In this document: in pieces, positions 16,803 through 30,983 of the stretch
How the letters are laid out: each line of letters starts with the position of its first letter
How positions within the stretch are numbered: position 1 is the stretch's first letter
Origin: Rebecca billardiae RCC1528
Lineage: Eukaryota; Haptophyta
Assembly: GCA_965240325.2 (NCBI GenBank)
Contig: OZ251248.1
Location: forward strand, 496,001-560,000
Direction of reading: 5' to 3'
DNA length: 64,000 nucleotides
Position numbers and translations under genes: made by a program
Notes under the pieces: generated by a model
The model's database searches: none
What the model was told of the DNA's origin: nothing
The model's input: the letters and a program-made list of their open reading frames with translations, nothing else

Positions 16803-17047
16803 TCGTAGCGCGCAGTGTATCGAAGTGGCGTCTAAATTTTCGCTTGTGAAAGCATGGTTTTCAGCGCGAAAATCACCGGCATTTGCCAGTCTCGTTTCGG
16901 GTGGCAAACACCGGTGATTTCGGAGGGGCGGGAGGGATGGAGGGTGTGCGCGGATGCGCGAAAATGACCTGCGAGTGCCGGCCATTTTGTGACGGCGCGG
17001 CGGCCGGGGGTAAACTGTCCTGGTGAGTAGGTAATACCTTCTCTCTC
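16803..17047 (-). repeat. Right terminal inverted repeat of PLV (245 bp)
   Basis: Reverse complement of 3204-3448, apparently without differences. Its internal hairpin occupies 16870-16920. The outer end is ...CCTTCTCTCTC. Confidence 0.93.
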
Positions 17048-17480
17048 TAACCGAATGTGTCGGGAGGCTGGAAGGTGATGCGTCGCAGTGTCGTGACAGC
17101 CAAGGCCAAGGGCCTCCATCGTCTACCTGATCCTGCAGGTAGTTGCTTCGTGCTGGTACGGCGCTCGAGATCATATCCAAGATCATCTGCAGTCATCCGA
17201 GTGGCAGCTTTCCAGTTCATCAAGCAACTAACCAGTCGAGCTCACACAAATCGGCACTTTACGACCTTTCGCGCCGAGCTCACAAGCTGCTCATCAGTTA
17301 CTGCCAGTCGGCCCCTTGCCTCATCATCAGCAAACGAGGCCCCATCTCCTTCGCCGTCGCGTGCTTCTTTGCTCGTGCTCGCTCGCTCGTCGCTCAACCC
17401 GCCATCCGCCCCTGCAGCCTCCGTTGTGGTTGACGAGCTTGCTGTTGTCAGGCCTGTGAGTGCTATGCTCGCCTGAGCCA
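17048..17480. other. Unassigned segment between PLV end and right direct repeat
   Basis: 433 bp of unique DNA of intermediate GC. A minus-strand frame (17242-17496, 84 codons, Ala/Ser/Thr-rich) exists but shows no family features. It has no counterpart on the left side, where only 21 bp separate the direct repeat from the inverted repeat. Confidence 0.6.
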
Positions 17481-17633
17481 GGGACCTTGCTGCCACACGC
17501 TGGCGCAGTCTGCGCGCAGCTTTGGCACCGTCGGCTCAGTCGCTCTTCCCGTCATCCAGGGACAAATCCCCACCTCACACAAGTATATATACACATCGAT
17601 TGGCGCCGCTTCAATCTTTGTGCAGGAGGACAC
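17481..17633 (+). repeat. 153-bp direct repeat, right copy
   Basis: Same sequence and orientation as 3030-3182, including the TATATATA box. It is followed immediately by an AT-rich island. Confidence 0.9.
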
Positions 17634-18209
17634 TATATATATATCTGACGATATAATAATTATGTATAATATATATATAATTATAATAATAATAATGATA
17701 ATAATAATCGATGCTATGACGATGATGATACGGCGCAGCGCCGAGCGCGCACTATGTCTGCTATTAATATCGATCGGACCTGATGATCGGAGTGATTGAT
17801 GCGTGCTGCGCGCTATATAGCTATAGCACTTATTCGGACAATCAATCGTCAGTCACACCGTGCCGCAGTGATGAGTCACACTCCGCGCGCACGCCACACC
17901 CCCGCACATGCAGCCGCTAGCGGCGCCGCCGGCGGTCACTCTGCGCTGATGCGCAGAATGCAATAACAGTATATGGGGGTAACAGTAGTCGTGCACTCAT
18001 TCCTCGACCTCATCAGGCGGTGAATCGCGCATAGGATCATCGTCAGCAGCGCAGCATACGGGCCGCCGCCGGCCGGGCGGCACCGTCCGGCGGACAGGCG
18101 GACCGAGCCAGCGAGGGGTACGCGCAGAGTCGTCATCTCTCTGGCGGTGGCCGCGTGAGCCGTACCGGCGGTACTGGAACAGCAGCGGCGGCGGCGGCGG
18201 CGGCGGCGC
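17634..18209. other. AT-rich island and 3' flank of CIAO1
   Basis: 17634-17712 is almost pure A/T (TATATA and TAATAA runs), in strong contrast to the GC-rich host. The remainder is GC-rich and ends in a (GGC)n run at 18186-18207 just downstream of the CIAO1 stop codon. No gene is seen. Confidence 0.6.
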
Positions 18210-19232
18210 TCACGACTGCATGCCGCTGCGAGCGCCACCGCTGGCTTCTCGCACCGTCCACATCCGCACGATGCGGTCGTCGCCCGTGGAGCAGAGCAGC
18301 TCCGGATCCGTCGGGTTCCACGCGACGCAGTTGACGTCGCCCCGGTGCGCCGCGTGCTGCGCGTGGCGCACCTCGTACGCCGCCCCGCCGCCGCCCGGCG
18401 CGAGGATCCGGACCGTGTCATCCGCCGCGGCGGTCGCCACCAGCCCTGATGTCGCGCTCGCGTCGACGCAGAAGATGGCTCGGGAGTGCGCGCCGCTCAC
18501 GGTGGCCACGGGCTCGTACGCCGCGGGCGGCAGCGCGGCGCCGCGCTCGTCCCCGCCGCTCGCCGACGGCGCCCAGACCACCAGCGTGCAGTCGTCGCTC
18601 ACCGAGAAGAGCCGCCCGCCCTCGGCGCCGAAGGCGAGCGACCAGACAGTGGAGCTGTGCGCGCGCATGGTGGCGGCGCACACCCACTCGCCGTCCGCGT
18701 CGGCGCTCCACGCGCGGATGGTGTCGTCGTAGCTGGCGGAGTAGAGCACCTCGTGCGCCGGGTGCCAGACCACCGTCTTCACGTCCTGCGTGTGCTCTCG
18801 CAGCACGGCCGCGCACTCGAAGTCGCCATCCTCGAGCACCTCCCAGACCCAGACCGACTTGTCGCGGCCGCACGACGCGAGGAGCGCGCCGCTCGGGCTG
18901 TACGCGACGTCCTTGACCTCGTTCTCGTGGCCCTCGAGGGTGGCGATGCACTCCACCTCGGGCAGCGACGTGTCCCACACGCCCACCGTGCCGTCGAAGC
19001 TCGCGGTCGCGAGGTGGCGGCCCGGCGGGTCCCAAGCGCAGCGTCGGACCGTGCGCGAGTGCATGCCTGTGAGCGCGTGGCGGCAGACCCACTGCCCGAC
19101 GCCGTCGCGCGCCCAAAGCCGTATCGTCTGATCGCCGCCGCACGTGGCGAGCATGGTGCCGTTCGGCGACCACCGAGCGCACCACACGCGCTCGTTGTGG
19201 CCGCGGAGCTCCGCGACGCACGTGACCTCCAT
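18210..19232 (-). CDS. CIAO1: CIAO1, cytosolic Fe-S assembly WD40 protein
   Basis: 340 residues forming a seven-bladed WD40 propeller. Diagnostic stretches shared with CIAO1/Cia1 are LATCGGDQTIRLW, HSRTVRRCAWDPPGRHLATA, LEGHENEVKDVAYSPSGALL, RDKSVWVWEV, HTQDVKTVVWHP, SASYDDTIRAW and SSTVWSLAF. In the cytosol Cia1 pairs with CIAO2/MMS19 to hand [4Fe-4S] clusters to apoproteins such as DNA polymerases and helicases. I chose the ATG at 19232 (MEVTCVAELRGH) because the family begins about there; in-frame ATGs at 19313 and 19355 would add a Pro/Ala-rich leader. It is divergent from the gene at 19364. No intron is apparent. Confidence 0.92.
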   Translation of the reverse strand: MEVTCVAELRGHNERVWCARWSPNGTMLATCGGDQTIRLWARDGVGQWVCRHALTGMHSRTVRRCAWDPPGRHLATASFDGTVGVWDTSLPEVECIATLEGHENEVKDVAYSPSGALLASCGRDKSVWVWEVLEDGDFECAAVLREHTQDVKTVVWHPAHEVLYSASYDDTIRAWSADADGEWVCAATMRAHSSTVWSLAFGAEGGRLFSVSDDCTLVVWAPSASGGDERGAALPPAAYEPVATVSGAHSRAIFCVDASATSGLVATAAADDTVRILAPGGGGAAYEVRHAQHAAHRGDVNCVAWNPTDPELLCSTGDDRIVRMWTVREASGGARSGMQS

Positions 19233-19363
19233 CCTTGCCAGCCCGACGTCCTGCCGGCCGGAGTGGGGAGCCAGCCCACCTGGTCCGGGATTGGCCCACG
19301 CCGCCGCCGCCATTCTCGCCGTTTCTGTTTCCGCCTGGTGCTTTCGGCCCGCCACTCGGAGGG
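19233..19363. promoter_or_regulatory. Putative bidirectional promoter
   Basis: 131 bp separate the chosen ATGs of CIAO1 (minus) and the unknown polyQ gene (plus). Both transcripts must start in or near this stretch. No TATA box is visible; it contains a pyrimidine-rich TTTCTGTTTCC patch. Confidence 0.4.
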
Positions 19364-19470
19364 ATGCCGCTCGTCGTGGCGGCGAACAACGCCAAGCCCA
19401 TCACCGGGCGCGAATGGCGCTTCCTCCCGCCGAGCGCGCTGCGGGTAGCGCCCGCACTCCCGCACGCCGT

Positions 19471-19503
<33 letters not shown>

Positions 19504-20623
19504 CGCAGCCTCGGATCTCGAGTCTCAGTACTCGTCGTTTCTCGACAACTCGCGTCAACAGCAGCTGCTCGCCGGCACGGGGGACGACCCGATTCTGGGG
19601 CTGGACGGCGAGCCGCCGCTGCTCCGGGCGCAGGTCTCGATGCCACTCTCCACCGCCTCGGGCCCGCAGGGCACGGGCGATATCGGCGGCTCGAGCGGCA
19701 TGGGCGACATCATCCCGAGCGACCCGGACGTACTGGCGGTCGTCTATGCGCTCAGCAAAGACATGTCCGGCGCGGAGGCGGAGGGCGCGGGCTCGGGCGC
19801 GCACGAGGGGAGGGGCGAGACGCGGCACGGGCTGCACAGCACCGCGGCCGACGAGCAAGACGCCGCCGCGCGCCACGCCTCCCACTCGCCGGACGACGAC
19901 GCCGCGAGCGTGCGCGAGACTGCGGCGCCCGTCATCGTCTGGGATCGCGCGGCGCAGGTGCGGATCGTGACCGACCTGCCGCCCGAGCTGCGGCCCACGG
20001 CGCCGCTGGCGGACTCGCCGGCGAGGAGCCTCGGCCGCCGCAGCAGCAGCCTGGGCCAGTCCGGCGGCCCGCCGCAGGCCTCGCGCAGGCCGCCGTTCGG
20101 CCGGAATCGGCGGCAGCCGCGCTCGAACAAATTGCCGTTTGGCGCGTGGTACCTGCCCTCTGAGGCGTGGGGGAAGGACGCGCCGCCGCACGACGGCGAG
20201 GCGGCGCTGCAGCTCGCGCACGTGCGGGACCCGACGGCGCTCAGCCGCGACCGCGACAGCGCGGCCGAGGCCGCCGCCGCCAGCGTGGCGAGCAAGCTCA
20301 CCAGCCTCTACTCCTCGCGCATGTACAAGGAATTCCTGAAGCAGAATAACGCCCGGATCCCCTCCTATCTCCAGCGCGTCGAGACGCCCAAGGCGAGCAC
20401 GCGGCCCAAGGCGTCGGCGTTCGCGCAGAGGGCGCGAGAGGCCGCGCCCGCGCTCGAGCAGATGCCGACGACGCCGGCGCAGGGCAGCTTCCACGGAGCC
20501 GCCGCGCAGCCCGCCGCGGCGCGCCCACCGTCGGCGGCGGCGGCTCCAAAGCCGAGCACTAGCAGTGATGCTGCCGCACCGCCGCCTGCAGCGCCGCCGG
20601 GCTCAACGACAACGGGGATGTAG
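19364..20623 (+). CDS. Unknown polyQ, mostly disordered protein
   Basis: 419 residues from the ATG at 19364; the frame is open further upstream but would run into the CIAO1 5' region. The N-terminus (MPLVVAANNAKPITGREWRF) is followed by a run of 10 Gln encoded by CAG repeats. Next come a Gly/Asp-rich region with VWDRAAQVRIVTDLPPELRP, then a conserved-looking segment NKLPFGAWYLPSEAWGKD at about 255 and SRMYKEFLKQNNARIPSYLQ at about 320, and an Ala/Pro-rich tail. The two last motifs look like a folded or partner-binding core and are typical of small algal/metazoan cilium-type proteins, but I do not recognise a named family. Function unknown. Confidence 0.75.
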
Positions 20624-21125
20624 CAGCAGGAGGGGATAAACTGCTGCTGCTAAACTGCGTGAACTTCATTGTACGTGATGCATAGCATGCAGCACTCAGG
20701 CTCAGCACGACAGCAGCGCTCCGTGCGTGCAGCACGACAGCAGCGCTCTGCGTGAGAGTCTGCCGGCCGCCTCACAGGCCCCGGCGCCGTCCGGTCGCGG
20801 CCTCTGCCCTCTCGCTTCTCATGCGTGAGTCATGCGGTTCAGCTCAGAGGCGAGATTGAATCGTCAATGAGTACTGTAGTCATTGATCATGAGTCAATAG
20901 TCATTGTCAGCAGGTCGGTCGATCCGACGAAATATAAAGTCGTCGCCGAAGCAAAAGGAACCCACCGCAAGATTCTCCCGGAGCCTTTGTCGTGGAAAGA
21001 TTCCTTGATGTGCGCAAAGTGACAAACGTCTCATCAGCCTGGCGCGTCCGAGACGCTCGAGACGAGGCACGTCTCGCACCCGCGCGCAGCGTCTCCTCCG
21101 GCCGCGGTGCTGGGAGCGCGAGACG
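20624..21125. other. Intergenic
   Basis: It contains a short direct repeat (AGCACGACAGCAGCGCTC twice, near 20704 and 20731) and a modestly AT-richer stretch at 20870-20950 upstream of the next gene. No gene recognised. Confidence 0.5.
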
Positions 21126-22595
21126 ATGCCGAACCTCGGGCGTGTCTTCCCCCTCGCGCTCTCGCCTCGCACGCGCAACAAAGTCGGCTCGCCCGCAAAC
21201 GGCGCGAAAGAGAGCGACGTGGAATCGCCTCCTCCCTCCGATGCCGCCACCAACAATGCTGCCGATTCGCCGCCCGTGCGTAGGAGGTCGCTCAAGCGCA
21301 CGCAGTCGTTCAAGGTCGACGACTACACGCACGGGCAGATGTTGTACCTGCACCTCACGCTGTTTGTGACGATCACACCCATCCTCTTCATCTGGTCGCA
21401 GCCGCTGCTCACGCGTTGGGCGCCTGGGCACGACATGCGGCACGAAGGCAACGACTACTTTGCGACGCCTGGCCTCGATCCGGCCGAGCCGGGCGACGTG
21501 CCGATCGGGTACACGCTGAGCTCGTACATCTCGAACGCGCACTCGACGGGCGCGACCGCGCTGCTCTTCAAGGGCAACTCCTTCATGACCTGGTCCGAGT
21601 ACGGCCTGAAGGCCTTCCTTGAGAACGTGGCGCGCGACGACGAGAACGACGATCGGTACCTGTTCGCTTTCCTGCTGCTGTTCGCGTACGAGCTGGCGTT
21701 CGGGCTGTTCCTCACGTTTAGCACGGACTACATGCCCATCGCGCACCTGCTCGCCGTCACCGTCTTCTGCATCTCCGCCATCTGCGCGTACAACTACCTC
21801 TACCAGATCGGCTCGTACTATCGGGACGTGCACGCGCACACTCAGATTGGCCTGCACCCCATGTGCGGCTGGCTGGTGGCGCTGGGCACCCTCGCCTTCG
21901 TCACCGTGCGCGCCCGCGCACGCCGGGCGCGTGGCGCGCGCCCGAGCGTGCTCGTCCCCGCGCCAGCTAGCCTCGCGTGCCGCTCCTCACCGCCACACGC
22001 CCTCCCTCCTCCCGATGCCGCGCCGCCCGCGGCCCGCCGCGCGCTCCGCGCTCGACAGACGATCATGCTGGTCGGGCTGCACGTGCTGTTCAACATTAAT
22101 TTCTATCATTTCTTCTGGGCGAGCGAGTGCACCGGGCTGACGACGGTGCTGCTCATGGGCGGGGTGGACCGGGTGGCGAAGTTCATCGAGAAGAAGGGCT
22201 GGCCGCACACCAAGTACATCCTGACCTTTGGCCTGCTCGGCAACCGCGTCGGCAACGACCGCGTAGCGCACCTGATGCGCCGCGCGTCGCGTTCGCTCGG
22301 CGCATTCGGCGCGGGAGCCCTCGCCGGCCATCAAGGCCAGCGCGTCCCCATGTACCCCAGCGATGGCGAGGAGTCCGGCTCTAAGAAGGGCGATGGCGCT
22401 CATCGCATGCGGCTGGCTGGCCTCGGCGGTGCTCGGCAAAAGAGCAGCGGCGCAACAGTCACCTTTGCTGCTGATGATGGCACCAGCAATCGCGATGGCG
22501 GCGGCGCCAGCGGACATCACTGGGACGCTCACACCCTCGTGCAGCCGACGCCTGCCACATCACGCAGCCTCTGGCCGTCGCAGAGCTTGTTGTGA
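21126..22595 (+). CDS. Multi-pass membrane protein, unknown; probable intron 21906-22058
   Basis: 489 codons unspliced. The N-terminus is Ser/Pro-rich and probably cytosolic. Hydrophobic helices lie at about 74-96 (LYLHLTLFVTITPILFIW), 178-198 (YLFAFLLLFAYELAFGLFL), 203-226 (IAHLLAVTVFCISAICAYNY) and about 245-280. The last is interrupted by a 51-residue Arg/Pro/Ala-rich stretch that is out of character for a membrane segment. That stretch is exactly bounded by GTGCGC at 21906 and CGACAG at 22058: a 153-bp, phase-0 candidate intron. Its removal gives LAFVT-TIMLVGLHVLFNIN, a continuous hydrophobic segment. The C-terminal 130 residues are basic and low-complexity. About five membrane spans; no family recognised. 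Confidence 0.75.
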   Translation: MPNLGRVFPLALSPRTRNKVGSPANGAKESDVESPPPSDAATNNAADSPPVRRRSLKRTQSFKVDDYTHGQMLYLHLTLFVTITPILFIWSQPLLTRWAPGHDMRHEGNDYFATPGLDPAEPGDVPIGYTLSSYISNAHSTGATALLFKGNSFMTWSEYGLKAFLENVARDDENDDRYLFAFLLLFAYELAFGLFLTFSTDYMPIAHLLAVTVFCISAICAYNYLYQIGSYYRDVHAHTQIGLHPMCGWLVALGTLAFVTVRARARRARGARPSVLVPAPASLACRSSPPHALPPPDAAPPAARRALRARQTIMLVGLHVLFNINFYHFFWASECTGLTTVLLMGGVDRVAKFIEKKGWPHTKYILTFGLLGNRVGNDRVAHLMRRASRSLGAFGAGALAGHQGQRVPMYPSDGEESGSKKGDGAHRMRLAGLGGARQKSSGATVTFAADDGTSNRDGGGASGHHWDAHTLVQPTPATSRSLWPSQSLL

Positions 22596-23000
22596 CCGCC
22601 GCAGCGCAGCGCCGCCCGGACCCGGTCCGCGGACTCGGACTGAGTGACACTGACGAGTCGTAATACGGTCAGTGCGGCCCTTATATATATATAAATAGTT
22701 ATTATTAAATAGTGCGCTCGCGTCCTGCCGCGCGCACCCGCCCCTACAGCTTGCCCGCCGGGACTGCGCACGAATTCGGCCACTGCTCGACTGACAGTCG
22801 ACTGCGCGGCGGACTTGTTATTTACAGACGATGCGGCGGGACTGTCTATTGTCGTCCTGACGAGCAGAGTGTCTGCGGTCTGGCAGCGTCCGCGGCCGGG
22901 CCCCACTGGCCACTGCGGGCACTGGCGCCACGCGCATCCGGACTACGTTCGGTCTCATCGATCGGTAACGAAGTCACGCCGATGCGAAGTGCCACTGCTG
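22596..23000. other. Convergent intergenic region with AT-rich island
   Basis: Between two convergent genes. 22680-22712 is an A/T island (TATATATATATAAATAG, TTATTATTAAATA) like those at other gene ends in this window. No gene recognised. Confidence 0.55.
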
Positions 23001-23921
23001 CTATTCTCGTCTGCCCGTCGCTCGGCGGGGAAGCGCGGGCAGCTTCGTGTCGCTGTGCGTGGCGGCCGCCGCGCCCGTGTACGCCGCCGCGTCGGCGCGC
23101 ACTCGCGCCGGCGGAGCGCCCTCGCGCACCGTGGCCGAGTGCGAGCCGGACGCCGCGGCGATCGGGCCCGCGCGCCGCTGGATCATCATGTGCACCGCCT
23201 GCCGGTCCATGGTGAGCACGTTGGTGTAGCCCGAGTCGAGCGCGTCGTCCGGCTCGGCGCTCGCGGCGAGCGACTCCGAGCCCGAGCTCGTCGTGCGCTG
23301 CGAGGAGCGGCTGGCAGTGCGCGGGAGCAGCCGCTGGCCGGCGACCGCGCGCTGGAGCATCTTGAGCTGGTAGTGCGCCTGCTCGGTCTCGCGCTCGAGG
23401 CGGTGGAGCTCGTGCTCGAGCTCGTCGCGCTCGACCATCTCCGCCTCTATCTGCTGCATCAGCTCCGTCTCCGCCCGCTCCGAGTCGATCTGCGCGTTGC
23501 GCAGCGCGCGGCCGAGCTTCTCGAGCCGCCGCTCGTGCGAGACGCTCGCCTCCTGCTGCTGCCGCATCCACTTCTGCTCGGCGAGCTGCTGCTTGCGCGC
23601 CTGCTCGCTCTCCTCGGCCTGGAGGCTGTCCATCGGGTGCTCCCACTGCGTGATGCCCGTCTTGATGCTGTGGAAGTAGGGCGAGCCGTCCTCGTCCCAA
23701 TATTGCTCCCAGTCGGGCGGCAGCTCGCGCCGACGCGCCGTTTGCATCTCGCCCGCCTCGCTCGTCGCGGCGGAGCCGTCGTCGCGGAACGTGCCATGCA
23801 GGGGTGGGCCGACGGGGAAGTACATCTGGCACTCGTCGCACAGCGCCGCGCCGCGCCGCGCGGACACGGGCTGCGTGTGCGAGCAGAACGGACATCGCGC
23901 CGTGCCCTGCGCGGCCGCCAT
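23001..23921 (-). CDS. WW-domain, zinc-ribbon, coiled-coil protein
   Basis: 306 residues. An N-terminal CPFC ... CDEC pair (residues about 10-31) suggests a zinc ribbon. A WW domain follows at about 67-96 (LPPDWEQYWDEDGSPYFHS, ending ITQWEHP), with both signature Trp residues and the final Pro. Residues about 105-205 form a Glu/Gln/Arg-rich coiled coil (ERDELEHELHRLERETEQ). The tail is Ser/Ala-rich and disordered. WW domains bind Pro-rich ligands, so it is likely a scaffold; similar WW-plus-coiled-coil layouts occur in centrosome/cilium proteins, but no ortholog is claimed. It is divergent from the calpain-like gene. Confidence 0.85.
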   Translation of the reverse strand: MAAAQGTARCPFCSHTQPVSARRGAALCDECQMYFPVGPPLHGTFRDDGSAATSEAGEMQTARRRELPPDWEQYWDEDGSPYFHSIKTGITQWEHPMDSLQAEESEQARKQQLAEQKWMRQQQEASVSHERRLEKLGRALRNAQIDSERAETELMQQIEAEMVERDELEHELHRLERETEQAHYQLKMLQRAVAGQRLLPRTASRSSQRTTSSGSESLAASAEPDDALDSGYTNVLTMDRQAVHMMIQRRAGPIAAASGSHSATVREGAPPARVRADAAAYTGAAAATHSDTKLPALPRRATGRRE

Positions 23922-24077
23922 CGCCGCGGGAGGCCGTCAGAGCAAAGGTAACCGGTGCGGTTGCATTGGTGAGCAAAGCTGAAAGCGGTGATCCGGGCGT
24001 GGCGATCGGCGATCCGGCCGACTGCTCGAGCAGCGGCAGTTAGCCGCCGCCCTGCGCTTTGCAAGCTGCCCGGCGAC
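23922..24077. promoter_or_regulatory. Putative bidirectional promoter
   Basis: 156 bp between the ATGs of the WW gene (minus) and the calpain-like gene (plus). No TATA box is seen. The sequence is somewhat less GC-rich than either gene. Confidence 0.4.
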
Positions 24078-28820
<4,743 letters not shown>

Positions 28821-29860
28821 TGGCTGATGACGGCGACGATCTCGTGACTCGTCATCATCACTCTGCTGTCGGAGTGTCGCGCGTATATATTCATAGAATT
28901 TCACTCTGCTATTTAATATTAATAATAATAATATATACAATCCGCCGCGATCCTGCCAACGCCGCGTTGCGGTGTCAATCAGAAGTTGAATTCACTCAGC
29001 ACTCTCCTGCCGTCAGACCGCGATGGCGATCGGCCTGGCGGTGGACTCGGTCCGCGCACCCCGCATTGGCTCCGGGCGCCATCAGCTCCCCAGATCCGCA
29101 ATGAAAAGCCATCCCGTCACCACAACGACGACGCTTGTCGTAGTGGCCGCGCCGGAAGCGGCAAGGAGCGACGGTCACGGCTGCGGTGCCGATGCGGTTG
29201 TCGAGGTTCTCGCAGTGGCCGACGCGCCTTCGGTGCGCAGAGCGCGCACCGCGCCGGAAGACGCGCTCGCACGCATCGTCCGCGCGGCCTCGATTTCAGC
29301 CGCCGAGCACGCGCTGGGCCGCGCGGCCGAGAAGAAGAGGTTGGGGCCGATGACGGCGCTGGACGTCGCCGGCGCGCGTGGCACGATCGCGGCGACCAGC
29401 TGCTCGAGGTTGAAGGCTGGGGCGTTGACGGCCTTTGCGACGCCGTTGAGCGATGCGGTGAGGGCCGTGCCGGTCGCTTGCCGCGCGGCGAGCGTGCGGC
29501 CAGGCTGACGGAAGCAGGGCAGCATGACGTGCGCGGGTGGGCGAAGTTGACGGATTCCTCGCTCGCAGTTGCGTCCGCGTCCGCCCGTTGACAACCCGCA
29601 CACCCTTTCAGACTGTGCTAATGCGGTTAAGGGCGCCCGTTCGACGGGGAATCGCGGGAATCTGGGCTGATCTTGGCCTAATTTGCACTCTGCTCCTCGT
29701 CAAATAACCGCGCTACCATTTTCGAGCGCGTTTGATAGGCCAGCTTGATTGTTGAGCCCGTTCAAGAATGCCTCCTCGTCTTCTTGTCGACTCTCAGATT
29801 CGTCGTCGCGGAGTGGCAGTGGCGCGCGCACGAGTTGCTCGAAGCTTCACCAGAGACGGG
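28821..29860. other. Intergenic; no secure gene
   Basis: It begins with the 3' end of the calpain-like gene and an AT island at 28908-28945 (TTTAATATTAATAATAATAA). Two antiparallel frames occupy 29023-29508 (plus, 161 codons) and 29175-29603 (minus, 142 codons). The minus one (AFNLEQLVAAIVPRAPATSS) has slightly more protein-like composition, but neither shows a domain, so neither is annotated. Confidence 0.45.
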
Positions 29861-29865
29861 AGGCA

Positions 29866-30264
29866 GACCAAGGGGAGTCAGGGTACAGCACGTCCAGTTG
29901 GGCTGCAGCTGGAGCTTGGGTACAAAAGCTCCCGCGGCACAACGGCACTCGCCGCCGCCGCCGCCGTCGAGGGGCGGTTGTGGCGCGCACGGCGTGAGCC
30001 GCTGCGGGCGCTGAGGTGCGCGCGACGGCGGCGCGCCCGGCGGCGCTGCTGTAGGAGGCCACTGCCCTCCTCTCTGCCCCGCGCGCTTCGCTCGTCGTCG
30101 CCGTCTCCGCGCCTGCGACTCAGCGCGCACGCGAGCGCGGCACCGCCCGGCAGCCGGGGCAATCTCTGCCGTGACTGCGCATGTGCGTCGCGACCTGGTC
30201 GGCCCAGCGCGCGAGGCGCGTGCGGGCGAGGTAGGGCCAGTATGAGCGCGCGCCATGCCGCCTC
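29866..30264 (+). repeat. Left arm of foldback transposon
   Basis: 399 bp, the inverted partner of 30587-30983, with only a few substitutions and small indels (for example around 29931 and 30120). Confidence 0.9.
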
Positions 30265-30586
30265 AAGTAAGCCCATCAGAGCGTACAACAGGGAACTGAG
30301 CACGTGTGTCTGGTTGGCCGCTTGGACTGTGTTTAAGCAATGCACGGGCCATCGTCGAGGCGATCTCGAGGAACTCAGTCAAAACGTCAGTTCAGCGCGC
30401 AGACGACCTGGGCGAGAGTCACTGATAATGTATGACTCGCATGATCACAAAAAGCTCTGCAACTATCGCGTCTGTACGCCTACTGCCTCGATCGTGCACA
30501 CTGACGTCTGCGCTTGGGTGCCGCATTGTTTGTCAACGTTGTCGACAGAGGTGCAAGGCCCGCGACATGCCCACCGGCGCAAGGTC

Positions 30587-30983
30587 GAGGCGGCATGGCG
30601 CGCGCTCATACTGGCCCTACCTCGCCCGCACGCGCCTCGCGCGCTGGGCCGACCAGGTCGCGACGCACATGCGCAGTCACGGCAGAGATTGCCCCGGCTG
30701 CCGGGCGGTGCCGCGCTCGCGTGCGCGCTGGTCGCAGGCGCGGAGACGGCGACGACGAGCGAAGCGCGCGGGGCAGAGAGGAGGGCAGTGGTCTCCTACA
30801 GCAGCGCCGCCGGGCGCGCCGCCGTCGCGCGCACCTCAGCGCCCGCAGCGGCTCACGCCGTGCGCGCCACAACCGCCCCTCGACGGCGGCGGCGGCGGCG
30901 AGTGCCGTTGTGCGCGCGGGAGCTTTTGTACCCAAGCTCCAGCTGCAGCCCAACTGGACGTGCTGTACCCTGACTCCCCTTGG
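30587..30983 (-). repeat. Right arm of foldback transposon
   Basis: 397 bp, the inverted partner of 29866-30264. A single-stranded or transcribed copy could fold into a stem of about 400 bp. Confidence 0.9.

Larger units (their letters stand above)
3204..17047. mobile_element. Integrated Polinton-like virus (PLV), 13.84 kb
   Basis: A complete-looking endogenous DNA virus or transposon bounded by 245-bp terminal inverted repeats. It encodes a protein-primed PolB, an FtsK/HerA-type packaging ATPase, a double-jelly-roll-type major capsid protein and a minor capsid protein, which together define the Polinton/PLV/virophage group. All 12 predicted genes are intact, overlap or nearly touch, and lack introns. 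Base composition is clearly less GC-rich than the surrounding host DNA. No RVE or tyrosine integrase and no Ulp1-like maturation protease is seen, which argues for a PLV rather than a canonical Polinton. I could not find the usual 5-6 bp target duplication directly at the ends. Confidence 0.9.

Noticed and set aside
18486-19448. 320-codon plus-strand frame antisense to CIAO1
   Set aside because: High-GC shadow; the opposite strand has unmistakable WD40 repeats.
29175-29603. 142-codon minus-strand frame (and 161-codon plus frame at 29023-29508)
   Set aside because: Composition is mildly protein-like, but there is no domain, no clear splice context and both strands are open, so it is too weak to annotate.
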